This document shows, piece by piece, positions 17,423 to 24,607 of a DNA stretch of 24,607 nucleotides. Below the pieces are notes generated by a model. The model was not told the origin of the DNA. It saw nothing but the letters and a program-made list of their open reading frames with translations, and did no database searches. Numbering within the stretch: position 1 is the first letter of the stretch; each line of letters starts with the position of its first letter. The position numbers and the translations under genes are program-made. This stretch comes from a bacterium. Its GTDB lineage: Bacteria; Hydrogenedentota; Hydrogenedentia; Hydrogenedentiales; SLHB01. Location of the stretch: contig JAAEQP010000899.1 in assembly GCA_024231375.1 (NCBI GenBank), positions 1 through 24,607 on the forward strand. Direction: 5' to 3'.

Positions 17423-20400
17423 TCATCCCTGCTCGTCGCCCGCTACATCGGGGGCTTGCGTGGGGTCGGCCGCCGGCTGGGACCCGGGAAACAGAACGCG
17501 CCACACAGCCGATCCGACTGCCTGCGCGTCGCCCGCCAACAGATACATGGACGGCACGATGACCAGCGTGATGGCAGTGGCGAACAGGATGCCGAACCCG
17601 AGCGACAGGGCCATGGGGATCAGGAACCGGGCCTGCCGCGACGTTTCGAAAATCATGGGCGCCAGCCCGCCGAACGTGGTAAGCGTGGTGAGGAGAATGG
17701 GCCGGAATCGTTGGATGGCAGCCGACTGGATAGCGTCCCAGCGCGGCATGCCCTCCTTTCGCTCGCGGTTGTTGGCAAAATCAATCATGACGAGTGAATC
17801 GTTGACCACCACGCCAGAAAGGGCCACGATGCCGAACATGCTCGGGATACACAGATCGTACCCCATGATCAGATGACCGACGAACGCCCCGACGATGCCG
17901 AAGGGAATGCTGAGCATGACGATGAACGGCTGAACGTAACTTCGGAAGGGTATCGCCAGCATCGCATAGATCGCCATCATGGCGAGCGCGAAGGTGACCT
18001 TGAGACTGCCCATGCTCTCGCGAATTTCGGCCTGGTGCCCCTCAAAGCTGTAGCTGAGCCCCCGGTACTTCTCCATGAGACCGGGCAACACCGACTCCCG
18101 GAGATCCGCCAGGACTTCGCCCGCCTTGCTTCGCGGCGTGACGTCGCCCGACACCTGAACCACGCGACGCCCGTTGCGACGGTCGATGACGGTGTAGGCC
18201 CTGCCGCGCGTGATCGTGGCAATCTCCCGGAAGGGTACGTAGGTCCGTTGCGGCGTGCGTATCAACAGGTCGTGAATGGTCTGCTCCGAGGACCGTTCCG
18301 ATTCGGGGAGACGCACCATGACCTTGATCTCGTTCCGGCCCCGCTGCTGGCGCAGCACCTGCGCACCGTAGAATGCGTGGCGCACCTGCCGCGCCACCTC
18401 AATGGGCGTCAGCCCCAGGCTCTTGCCTTCGGGTTTGATGGTGAAATCCAGTTGGGGTTTCCCTGGCTGGAATCCATCGTCCACGTCGGCAACGCCAGGA
18501 TACGTCTCGACAATCTTGGCCAACTCACCGCTCACCTCTTCGAGAGTCTCGATGGATCGGTGACTGAGTTCTACGGCGAGCGGCCTTCCGTGGCCACCGG
18601 GTCCGCCCGAATCGGACGCGAAACGCAGGTTCTCCACACCCGGCACCTCCCCGACCGCCTGCCGCCATTTCTGCGTGAATTCCGCGGTGCTCATGATGGT
18701 CTTGCGGATGTCGGGCTCGGCCAATTCAACGCGTACACGGCCGCTGTGACCTCCCCCCCAGCCGACGTCGGAGATGATGGCGTTGACGAGTTCAGGATGT
18801 CCCGATTCATCGACGACGCGTCGAGCGCCCTCGTACAGCCGTTGGACGATGGCCTCGGTCTTCTCCGCGGGCGATCCATAGGGCAGCACAAGCCGCGCAT
18901 CGGCGTAGTCGGATTCAATCACGGGGAACTGCTGGAATCCCATGCGTCCACTCAGCGCGTAGGCAGACATCACGATCAATACGCCCAGAGACGCCGTGAC
19001 CGTCAGATACCGGTGGCGAAGCGTGAATGCCAGGAACGGTCCGTACCGTGTTCGCACCCACCGGGTGAAGCCGTGGCTGAACGCCTGTTGGCGTCCGTGG
19101 AGCCAGCCGAGGATGCCGCGCCGGTTCCGGTCACGCTGGTGCCCCAGATGCGCAGGCAGCACAAAGAGACTTTCGACCAGCGAAATCACGAAAACGGTGC
19201 ATACGACGACAGGAATCATCCGGAAGATCTTCCCGATCATGCCCGGAACGAAAGAGATGGGAAGGAACGCGGCGATGTTCGTCAGGATACTGAAGGTCAC
19301 GGGGACGGCCACCTCGCGCGCCCCCTTGACGGCGGCCTCCATGAAGGGAAGGCCTTCCTGATGGTAGTGATACACGTTCTCGCCCACCACGATCGCGTCG
19401 TCGACAACGATCCCCAACGCGACGATGTAGGCGAAGAGCGACACCATGTTCAGCGAGACATCAAAGGAGGGCAGAAACAGAAAGGATCCCATGAACGAAA
19501 TGGGGATGCCCATCATCACCCAGAAAGCGAGACGCGCTTCCAGGAACAACCCCAGGAGCACCAGCACCAGAACCAGCCCTATGGCGCCGTTTCTGAGCAG
19601 GAGTTCCACGCGCTGCCGGTACACGTCGGCGCGGTCATGGTAGCAGCCCGTCTTCATCCCTGGTGGCAGTTGCGGTTCGAATTCTTCCAGCGCCTTCCGT
19701 ACGGCGTTCGAAACCTGTATGGGGGTCTCGTCACCCACGCGGTACACGTCCAGGTTGATGGCGTTCACACCGTTGTACGTGGAGCGGCGGTCCGTGTCCG
19801 CGAAACTGTCCTCGATGGTAGCCACATCCCTAAGCCGCACCATGCTGCCGTCCGCTGTGGTGATGATGGGGAGTTCGGCGAACTGGTCGCCATACTCGCG
19901 ACGTTCCTTCAAGCGGACAAGGATCTCGCCCGAGTCCGTCTTGATTCCGCCGCCGGCGATGTCGGCCGCCGCGCCTTGCAGACGGTTGGCTACGTCCCCC
20001 AATGAGAGCCCGTGCCGCCGAAGCTGTTCCTGAGACATCTCGATGCCGATTTCCAGAGGAGGAAGGCCGTCCAAGTCGACCTGGGTGATGTCCGGCGACT
20101 GGAGAAACCAGTCCCGGAGTTTCTCGCCAAGCTGATGGAGGGTTGTGTTGGGCGCATCTCCGTAGAGAAAGACGGTGACCACATCCCGGCGGTGCGAATC
20201 GATGCGCACCTCGGGTTCTTCGGCCTCCTCGGGGAACGTGACAATCCGATCCACCTCACCCTTGATGTCTTGCGCCGCGCGTTGGATGTCAGCGCCGATC
20301 AGCAGCTCGACCATTACCTGGCCACCGCCCTCACGTGCGAAGGAGGTCACTTCATCCACCCCGTCGAGAGAGCGAACGGATTCCTCGATGGACAGGAGGA

Positions 20401-20617
20401 TGCCGCTTTCCACTTCTTCCGGACTTGCCCCGGGGTAGGCCACGGACACGGAGACCGTGTCGGGCGCGATGTCGGGGAAGAACTCCTGCTGGATGTTCCT
20501 CAACGAGATCACCCCCCCAACGATGAAGATGAGCATGATCAGGTTGGCCGCGACAGAGTGCCCCGCCATCCAGGCGATGGGTCCAGGCTTCTTCTTGGAG
20601 GCCGATTCCGCGCTCAT
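17423..20617 (-). CDS. RND efflux permease (AcrB/HAE family)
   Basis: Inner-membrane pump of a tripartite efflux system; uses the proton gradient to drive substrates from the periplasm or membrane into the outer-membrane channel. The 1064 aa match the family. Seen: first TM (about 17-38), large periplasmic loop, TM cluster beginning near 345, the paired acidic residues Asp406-Asp407 in TM4 (GIVVDDAIVVGEN) equivalent to AcrB Asp407-Asp408, a second periplasmic loop, and a closing TM cluster with VVVNDSLVMIDF (Asn939-Asp940) in TM10, where AcrB has a lysine. The start codon overlaps the stop of the fusion-protein gene by ATGA, with AAGGAG five bases upstream. Substrate cannot be read from sequence; the adjacent peptide synthetase makes its product a candidate. 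Confidence 0.93.
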   Translation of the reverse strand: MSAESASKKKPGPIAWMAGHSVAANLIMLIFIVGGVISLRNIQQEFFPDIAPDTVSVSVAYPGASPEEVESGILLSIEESVRSLDGVDEVTSFAREGGGQVMVELLIGADIQRAAQDIKGEVDRIVTFPEEAEEPEVRIDSHRRDVVTVFLYGDAPNTTLHQLGEKLRDWFLQSPDITQVDLDGLPPLEIGIEMSQEQLRRHGLSLGDVANRLQGAAADIAGGGIKTDSGEILVRLKERREYGDQFAELPIITTADGSMVRLRDVATIEDSFADTDRRSTYNGVNAINLDVYRVGDETPIQVSNAVRKALEEFEPQLPPGMKTGCYHDRADVYRQRVELLLRNGAIGLVLVLVLLGLFLEARLAFWVMMGIPISFMGSFLFLPSFDVSLNMVSLFAYIVALGIVVDDAIVVGENVYHYHQEGLPFMEAAVKGAREVAVPVTFSILTNIAAFLPISFVPGMIGKIFRMIPVVVCTVFVISLVESLFVLPAHLGHQRDRNRRGILGWLHGRQQAFSHGFTRWVRTRYGPFLAFTLRHRYLTVTASLGVLIVMSAYALSGRMGFQQFPVIESDYADARLVLPYGSPAEKTEAIVQRLYEGARRVVDESGHPELVNAIISDVGWGGGHSGRVRVELAEPDIRKTIMSTAEFTQKWRQAVGEVPGVENLRFASDSGGPGGHGRPLAVELSHRSIETLEEVSGELAKIVETYPGVADVDDGFQPGKPQLDFTIKPEGKSLGLTPIEVARQVRHAFYGAQVLRQQRGRNEIKVMVRLPESERSSEQTIHDLLIRTPQRTYVPFREIATITRGRAYTVIDRRNGRRVVQVSGDVTPRSKAGEVLADLRESVLPGLMEKYRGLSYSFEGHQAEIRESMGSLKVTFALAMMAIYAMLAIPFRSYVQPFIVMLSIPFGIVGAFVGHLIMGYDLCIPSMFGIVALSGVVVNDSLVMIDFANNRERKEGMPRWDAIQSAAIQRFRPILLTTLTTFGGLAPMIFETSRQARFLIPMALSLGFGILFATAITLVIVPSMYLLAGDAQAVGSAVWRVLFPGSQPAADPTQAPDVAGDEQG

Positions 20618-21939
20618 GGTTGCTCCTTGACCGAGCCTTCGGCCTTGCGGCGTTTCTTGCCCCCTTCCGGCGGCGTATCGGCCGTGCGGAGGACCATGCC
20701 CGCAACCGGCGTCGCCAGATCGCTCAACACGAGGAGGTCTCCGTTTGCAAGTCCATCCGACACGAATACGTACTCTTCGCTCTCCCAGACGATCTGGACC
20801 TCCCGGACTTCTAACAAGCCGTCGGCGGTCATCACCCAGACACGGATCCCTTCACGAAGGGCGGTTCGCGGAACCTTCACGACCCGATCCATCTCCTTGC
20901 CTTCGATTTCAATACGGACTTTGAGGCCCAGGATGAGCGGATGGCGCTCGTTTTCCGCATCTTTGAGTTGCAGCGGGTCAGCGACCGTCACGAGCAGGCG
21001 GGTCATATGGCCCTGGGGCTCGAGATCCGTCATGAGACGCGCGATGACGCCGCTCCGGTACGCGTCCGAACCCCATGCCGCTTCGTGGAAGACGCGCGCC
21101 GCGGATCCTTCGCCTTCTCCGTCTCCGGGAACGTCGAGCCATTTCAATTCATCGATGGGCACCGTTGTCTCTATCCAGTACTCATCGACTCCCACAAGCG
21201 TGGCCAACGGTGTACCAGGGCCGACATAGGAGCCAAGGTCGACGTTCCGGGATTGGACGACTGCATTGAATGGGGCTCGGACCGTCGTCCGCCGCAGGTC
21301 GAGCTGTGCCTTTTCCAGCGCGGCCTTGGCCACCGCGATGACTGCCTGCGTCGAGTCGAGTTGGGGTTGCCGGAGCAGCAGGTCTTCATCGCCATCCTCT
21401 GCAAGTTCGCCCAAGAGCTCGTATTCACGTTTGGCAATGGATTGCTGACCCATTTCCAGGCGCAAGCTCGATTCCGCGCTCACCAGATCGGCTTGGCGTT
21501 GCTTCACGGCGAGGGCGTAGTCGGCCGGGTCGATCTCGAGTAGTATGTCTTCTTTCCCAAAGTGAGAGCCCGGCGTGAAACGCGGACTCACTTCGACGAT
21601 CTGTCCGCCGATACGAGCGGCCACTTGGACTTCGACGGCCGGTACAACGGTCCCCATAGCGCGAACAACGACACGTTCCGTGCCGAGCGTCACGGGCGCC
21701 ACCTCCACAAGGGTGGCCTCGGGTTTGGGTGGACGCCGTTTCGCTTGCGGGCGATTGGTCATCCAGTAGTAGGCGATGCCTGAACTCACGGCCAGGATCA
21801 CCGCGATCAGAATGAGCCGGACGAAACGGCTCAGCCATTTCAGGGCATTTCCGGAGGGCGCCTCCCGCGGCACGCGGGTTTCTTCAGTTGACGGCGTGTC
21901 TGTTGTCGGCAACGGTTTCGCCTCCTTCAAGGGATTCAT
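20614..21939 (-). CDS. RND efflux membrane fusion protein (HlyD/AcrA family)
   Basis: Periplasmic adaptor joining the permease to the outer-membrane channel. Seen: a cytoplasmic N terminus, one TM anchor (about 38-59), a split lipoyl/barrel-sandwich half (about 90-140), an alpha-hairpin (about 140-230), the second lipoyl half (TVRAPFNAVV), a beta-barrel, a membrane-proximal domain, and a Lys/Arg-rich tail. There is no lipobox, so it is anchored by its TM helix. The ATG at 21939 is kept as the start and overlaps the outer-membrane gene by 56 bases, but its ribosome site is weak. A TTG at 21912 has AAGGAGG nine bases upstream and may be the true start, shortening the protein by nine residues. 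The end overlaps the permease start by four bases. Confidence 0.91.
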   Translation of the reverse strand: MNPLKEAKPLPTTDTPSTEETRVPREAPSGNALKWLSRFVRLILIAVILAVSSGIAYYWMTNRPQAKRRPPKPEATLVEVAPVTLGTERVVVRAMGTVVPAVEVQVAARIGGQIVEVSPRFTPGSHFGKEDILLEIDPADYALAVKQRQADLVSAESSLRLEMGQQSIAKREYELLGELAEDGDEDLLLRQPQLDSTQAVIAVAKAALEKAQLDLRRTTVRAPFNAVVQSRNVDLGSYVGPGTPLATLVGVDEYWIETTVPIDELKWLDVPGDGEGEGSAARVFHEAAWGSDAYRSGVIARLMTDLEPQGHMTRLLVTVADPLQLKDAENERHPLILGLKVRIEIEGKEMDRVVKVPRTALREGIRVWVMTADGLLEVREVQIVWESEEYVFVSDGLANGDLLVLSDLATPVAGMVLRTADTPPEGGKKRRKAEGSVKEQP

Positions 21940-23515
21940 CGTTCATCCAAGCACCGCCCAGAGCGATGCACAGTTGTATCCGCCGGTTCAGGCGGTTCAG
22001 CTCGGCCCCAACAATTCTGCGTTCCAACACCTGAAGCTGAGACAGGGCCGACAGCACGGGCAGATAATCGGGCTGCCCATTGAGGTAGCGATCCAAGGCC
22101 CGTTCGTGCGCGGCCCGGGCCGCGTCCAGTTCGCGCCGAAGAGCGTCCACGTATTCGGCCTGCTTCGTCTCCTGGAGCATGGCGTTCTCGACTTCTTTCA
22201 CGGCCACCAGCACGCTCTCCCGGTACCCTGCGAGACGCTCGTCTACTACGGCACGGGTCCGGGCCACTTCGGCCTTGCGGCGACCGGCGTCGAAAATGGG
22301 GCCTGTTACGCTGCCCGCAAGCGTCGCCATCCAGTTGTCGAACACGAGGTCCCATTCGTCCGCTCCGTAGCTCGCTGACCCGGAGAGGCGCAACGCCGGC
22401 AGTCGGTCGGCGCGAGCTGCGCCCACTCGCCAATCCGCCGCCCGCAGCACCCGTCCCCGCGCACGCACGTCGGGTCGGTTGGCGAGGAGATCGGCCGGGA
22501 CACCGGGCACTGGAAGCGCCCCCACGTCGGGCAGCGTCTCGGCGGCAACCCCCAGGTCGGCACGGGGTTGTTCGCCCAGTAGCACGGCCAGCTCGTGTTG
22601 CGCGGTCTGCAAGCCCGATTCAAGCGGAGGGAAGAGCGACTCCGTCTGCGCCACGATTTGTCGCTGTTGAAACACGTCCAATCCGTTCGCCTTGCCTCGC
22701 CGGAAGCGGAAGTTGATGAGCTCCAGGGTGGTCTTGTTCAGCTCCAGTTGCTTGGTGACCAAGGTCAATTCCTGGCGGTGCGCCACCATATCCAGCCACC
22801 GGATTGCCACGGTCCCTGAAAGACTGAGTTTCGCCGCGTACAAATCCTCTTTGGACGCCTCGAAATCGAGATTGGCTGCCTTGTGTTGCGCCCGCACGCG
22901 GCCCCACAGGTCCACCTCATAGCTGCTCCCGAGGCCGAACCGGTAGGATTCGGTGTTGATGGTCGATTCCGAGGAAGGGGGAGCCGTGAAAAACGTGTCC
23001 AGCGCCTGAAGCTTCGTGCGTGTAGTCTGGAGGTTGGCCATGGTGGCCGCGACACCTTCCTGGATGCTGGTGGGCGCGGTTCCGACGCCGGGATTGGCGA
23101 CGATGGTCTCCAGGGCGCCGATCTTCTGCGAGGCCACATCCCATTTGTTGGGCGAGACCCCCGTGTCAATGTGGGTGCGCGTGACCGATGTCTCGCCAGA
23201 GGCATCCAGCGTCGGAAAGCGCACCGCCCGTGCCTGGATCGTCATCATCTCGGCCTGCCGCAGCCGCGCGTAGACCTGCTGAAGCGAAAGGTTGTCCACC
23301 AATGCGCGCGACACGAGTTGGTCCAGTTCGTCCGATCCGAACGACTGCCACCAGAGGGCAGGCGCCGGGGCCGTCTCCTCGTACAGCGTAAACGCTCTCG
23401 GTAGGGGTAGCTCTTCGCGCCCGCGATCCTTGGGGGCGAACATGACACACGACGTGAGCAATAGTGGGAGCATGAGGCACAAGGCCGTTGCGCGATGGGC
23501 GGGGTGGATCTTCAT
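21884..23515 (-). CDS. TolC/OprM-like outer-membrane efflux lipoprotein
   Basis: 543 aa outer-membrane factor, the exit duct of the tripartite pump. Seen: a lipoprotein signal with lipobox LTSC (Cys23), two repeated OEP regions of long amphipathic helices, and the typical YEVDLWGRVR strand (199-208). Length exceeds the usual 450-500 aa because of an insertion at about residues 118-188, predicted helical, in the loop between the first two barrel strands, which should face outside the cell. I chose the ATG at 23515: it shares one base with the TetR stop (TGATG), has GAGGTG upstream, and begins the signal peptide; the longer open frame to 23704 is a shadow of the TetR gene. Confidence 0.91.
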   Translation of the reverse strand: MKIHPAHRATALCLMLPLLLTSCVMFAPKDRGREELPLPRAFTLYEETAPAPALWWQSFGSDELDQLVSRALVDNLSLQQVYARLRQAEMMTIQARAVRFPTLDASGETSVTRTHIDTGVSPNKWDVASQKIGALETIVANPGVGTAPTSIQEGVAATMANLQTTRTKLQALDTFFTAPPSSESTINTESYRFGLGSSYEVDLWGRVRAQHKAANLDFEASKEDLYAAKLSLSGTVAIRWLDMVAHRQELTLVTKQLELNKTTLELINFRFRRGKANGLDVFQQRQIVAQTESLFPPLESGLQTAQHELAVLLGEQPRADLGVAAETLPDVGALPVPGVPADLLANRPDVRARGRVLRAADWRVGAARADRLPALRLSGSASYGADEWDLVFDNWMATLAGSVTGPIFDAGRRKAEVARTRAVVDERLAGYRESVLVAVKEVENAMLQETKQAEYVDALRRELDAARAAHERALDRYLNGQPDYLPVLSALSQLQVLERRIVGAELNRLNRRIQLCIALGGAWMNDESLEGGETVADNRHAVN

Positions 23516-24180
23516 CACTTCGTCACCTCGTTCGTGTCGGAATCGTCCTCTGAATCCTCCAGCGGCGTCTCGGCAATGGCCCGGATGCCAGCCAGAGCGA
23601 ATGTTGCCGCGAACCGCGCCAGCACCTCGGGCGGCGGCAGGTGGGGCCCGCATTTCTTCGCGTGACGCTCGCGTCGGGCACGCGCGAACTTCTGAAACGC
23701 GCACAGGCTCCGAATGTTGTGTATGCAGATGCGGAGATGGGGCTCGTCTGTCCCCGGCGGCAGGAGTTCACGAAGTAGACCTATCATGCGATCGCGACGT
23801 CCGTGCATGACCTTGCGGAACAGCGTGTCGTGAGCGAACGTTGGCTTCGTGAACTCGTGGGTCAGGATCCGGTCGAAGCATCCTGCCAGACCGTCGCAAT
23901 GGCTGCGTAGGAACTGGGCTCGTATGAACCCAGTCAAGCGGTCCTCCGGACTGGTCGATTCGGACCCCTCGGGAATCAGGGGATACTCCCGTTCGGCCAC
24001 CTCCGCCGTGTACTGCAGTACCTCTTCGTACAGCTTCCTTTTGCCGCCGAAATGGTAGTTGATGGAGGCGATGTTCGCCTTGGCCCGCTTGCAGATATCG
24101 GCCACGTTGGCGTCCTGAAACCCTCTCTCGGCGAACACACTGCACGCGCTTTCGAGCAATGATTGCCGCGTATCCTTCAT
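23515..24180 (-). CDS. TetR-family transcriptional regulator (CecR-like)
   Basis: 221 aa one-component repressor, first gene of the efflux operon. Seen: an N-terminal TetR helix-turn-helix (about 5-50; core NVADICKRAKANIASINYHF) and an all-helical ligand-binding domain resembling CecR/YbiH-type regulators, ending in an acidic tail. The ATG at 24180 has AAGGAG five bases upstream; two GTG codons before it lie in that site's spacer and are unlikely starts. Its stop overlaps the next start by one base. Placement suggests autorepression and control of the pump by a ligand, perhaps the synthetase product; the ligand is unknown. Confidence 0.92.
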   Translation of the reverse strand: MKDTRQSLLESACSVFAERGFQDANVADICKRAKANIASINYHFGGKRKLYEEVLQYTAEVAEREYPLIPEGSESTSPEDRLTGFIRAQFLRSHCDGLAGCFDRILTHEFTKPTFAHDTLFRKVMHGRRDRMIGLLRELLPPGTDEPHLRICIHNIRSLCAFQKFARARRERHAKKCGPHLPPPEVLARFAATFALAGIRAIAETPLEDSEDDSDTNEVTK

Positions 24181-24205
24181 CACCACTCCTTATTACACCA
24201 ACGAA

Positions 24206-24221
24206 TGAAAAAGTATTTTCA
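24206..24221. promoter_or_regulatory. Palindromic candidate TetR operator
   Basis: TGAAAAAGTATTTTCA has perfect six-base inverted arms (TGAAAA / TTTTCA) around four bases. It lies in an unusually AT-rich 50-base patch between the TetR start and the candidate -10, where a bound repressor would block transcription. TetR-type operators are often palindromes of about this size. Confidence 0.5.
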
Positions 24222-24228
24222 AAAATCT

Positions 24229-24257
24229 TTTTAACACACACAAGGGCCGTCTGTCAA
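24229..24257 (-). promoter_or_regulatory. Candidate promoter of the TetR-efflux operon
   Basis: A perfect -35 TTGACA (24257-24252) is followed after 17 bases by TTAAAA (24234-24229), or after 18 by TAAAAA; the -10 is poor (three or four of six) but AT-rich. Transcription would start near or inside the palindrome at 24206-24221, in keeping with autorepression. Confidence 0.48.
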
Positions 24258-24258
24258 G

Positions 24259-24277
24259 GCGCGGCTGATTGCCGCGC
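24259..24277 (-). terminator. GC-rich hairpin between tRNA-Ser and the TetR promoter
   Basis: Perfect seven-base arms GCGCGGC / GCCGCGC with a five-base loop, about 75 bases past the tRNA 3' end and directly upstream of the TetR-promoter TTGACA. No T-run follows. It may end the tRNA transcript or insulate the next operon. Confidence 0.35.
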
Positions 24278-24350
24278 ACTGCACGGAGAAGGGGCGGCGG
24301 AGTATCGGCGCCATTCGTGGGGAGGCTGCCCGAGACGTAAAGGAGAAGAC

Positions 24351-24434
24351 TGGCGGAGGGTGAGGGACTCGAACCCACAAGCCCGAAGGCGCCGGTTTTC
24401 AAGACCGGTGCGTTACCAATTACGCTAACCCTCC
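24351..24434 (-). tRNA. tRNA-Ser (anticodon UGA)
   Basis: The minus strand folds as a class II tRNA: acceptor GGAGGGT pairing with ACCCTCC, T8-A9, a four-pair D stem (GCGT/ACGC) with GG in its loop, anticodon stem CCGGT/ACCGG with loop CTTGAAA (anticodon TGA), a 13-base variable arm with a GCC-TTCG-GGC stem, and T loop TTCGAGT. The discriminator is G73 and the CCA end is encoded (24351-24353). The long variable arm and G73 agree with serine; it reads UCA and related codons. The T stem has one U-U mismatch (GTGGG/CCCTC). Confidence 0.93.
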
Positions 24435-24456
24435 GCCGAGATGTGCGCCAACCCCG

Positions 24457-24486
24457 ATTGTACTGGAGCGTAGGGCACCATGTCCA
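24457..24486 (-). promoter_or_regulatory. Candidate promoter of tRNA-Ser
   Basis: TGGACA (24486-24481), 18-base spacer, TACAAT (24462-24457), each matching consensus at five of six positions. Transcription would start near 24450, about 16 bases before the mature tRNA. This is the best promoter match in the window. Confidence 0.6.
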
Positions 24487-24546
24487 TGGACCGGTGCACC
24501 GCGAGATGCGGAACCGGGGCAATCGCACTCAACCGGGCCGTCGTGG

Positions 24547-24607
24547 TTATGTAGCCTCGCGAGATGTGCCACCCTCAAGCGGCAGCTTGTGGGTGTCCGG
24601 ATTCACG
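24547..24607 (-). CDS. Possible C-terminal end of a gene cut by the window edge
   Basis: One minus-strand frame is open from the window edge for 19 codons (VNPDTHKLPLEGGTSREAT) to a TAA at 24549-24547. The composition is plausible for a protein tail and the strand matches its neighbours, but this is too short to assign to a family and could be chance. Confidence 0.22.
   Translation of the reverse strand, partial: VNPDTHKLPLEGGTSREAT

Noticed and set aside
17873..20005. 710-codon open frame on the plus strand opposite the RND permease
   Set aside because: Same reason: it lies opposite an intact permease gene, and its translation is rich in His, Arg and Asp without motifs.
23516..23704. Extended N terminus for the outer-membrane lipoprotein
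   Set aside because: It lies wholly inside the TetR gene and would place a lipoprotein signal 63 residues into the protein.
24435..24575. Recurring GAGATGTGC-like words (about 24438 and 24561) as a repeat family
   Set aside because: Only two short imperfect copies, too little for a repeat or an attachment site next to the tRNA.

Overview
The window looks like chromosomal DNA from a GC-rich, Gram-negative, probably uncultured bacterium. It encodes an outer-membrane factor with an RND pump, Tat-exported proteins, and a tandem pair of a Tat-exported Gfo/Idh/MocA oxidoreductase and a sugar-phosphate-isomerase-like TIM barrel. That pair is typical of Planctomycetota-like and Hydrogenedentota-like genomes; this assignment is inference from gene content, with no marker gene to settle it. 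No phage, insertion sequence, CRISPR array or origin was seen.

Layout. (1) Positions 101-6164, minus strand: gltB-gltD, encoding both subunits of NADPH glutamate synthase. The two overlap by 14 bases and follow a leader that can fold and a sigma70-like promoter (6290-6319). (2) 6490-9048, plus strand: a membrane-anchored signalling protein joining a multi-TM sensor, a GAF domain, a SpoIIE/PP2C phosphatase and an RsbW-type kinase domain. (3) 9071-11271, minus strand: two Tat-exported sugar-metabolism-type proteins with their own candidate promoter. (4) 11400-17243, minus strand: a two-module non-ribosomal peptide synthetase (A-T-C-A-T-TE). (5) 17423-24180, minus strand: TetR regulator, outer-membrane lipoprotein, membrane fusion protein and RND permease in an overlapping operon, with a palindromic candidate operator upstream of the TetR gene. 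(6) 24351-24434, minus strand: tRNA-Ser(UGA) with a good promoter, then perhaps the tail of another gene at the window edge.

How it fits together. The most interesting unit is 11400-24180: a compact synthetase whose two adenylation domains carry almost identical valine-type specificity codes, directly downstream of a self-regulated tripartite efflux operon. This suggests a small cluster that makes, and pumps out, a dipeptide of branched aliphatic amino acids (Val-Val or its diketopiperazine). The domain order matches that of aureusimine/pyrazinone synthetases, but a thioesterase replaces the terminal reductase. The link between pump and synthetase is inferred from position only. The remainder is housekeeping (glutamate synthesis, tRNA) or a stand-alone signalling gene.
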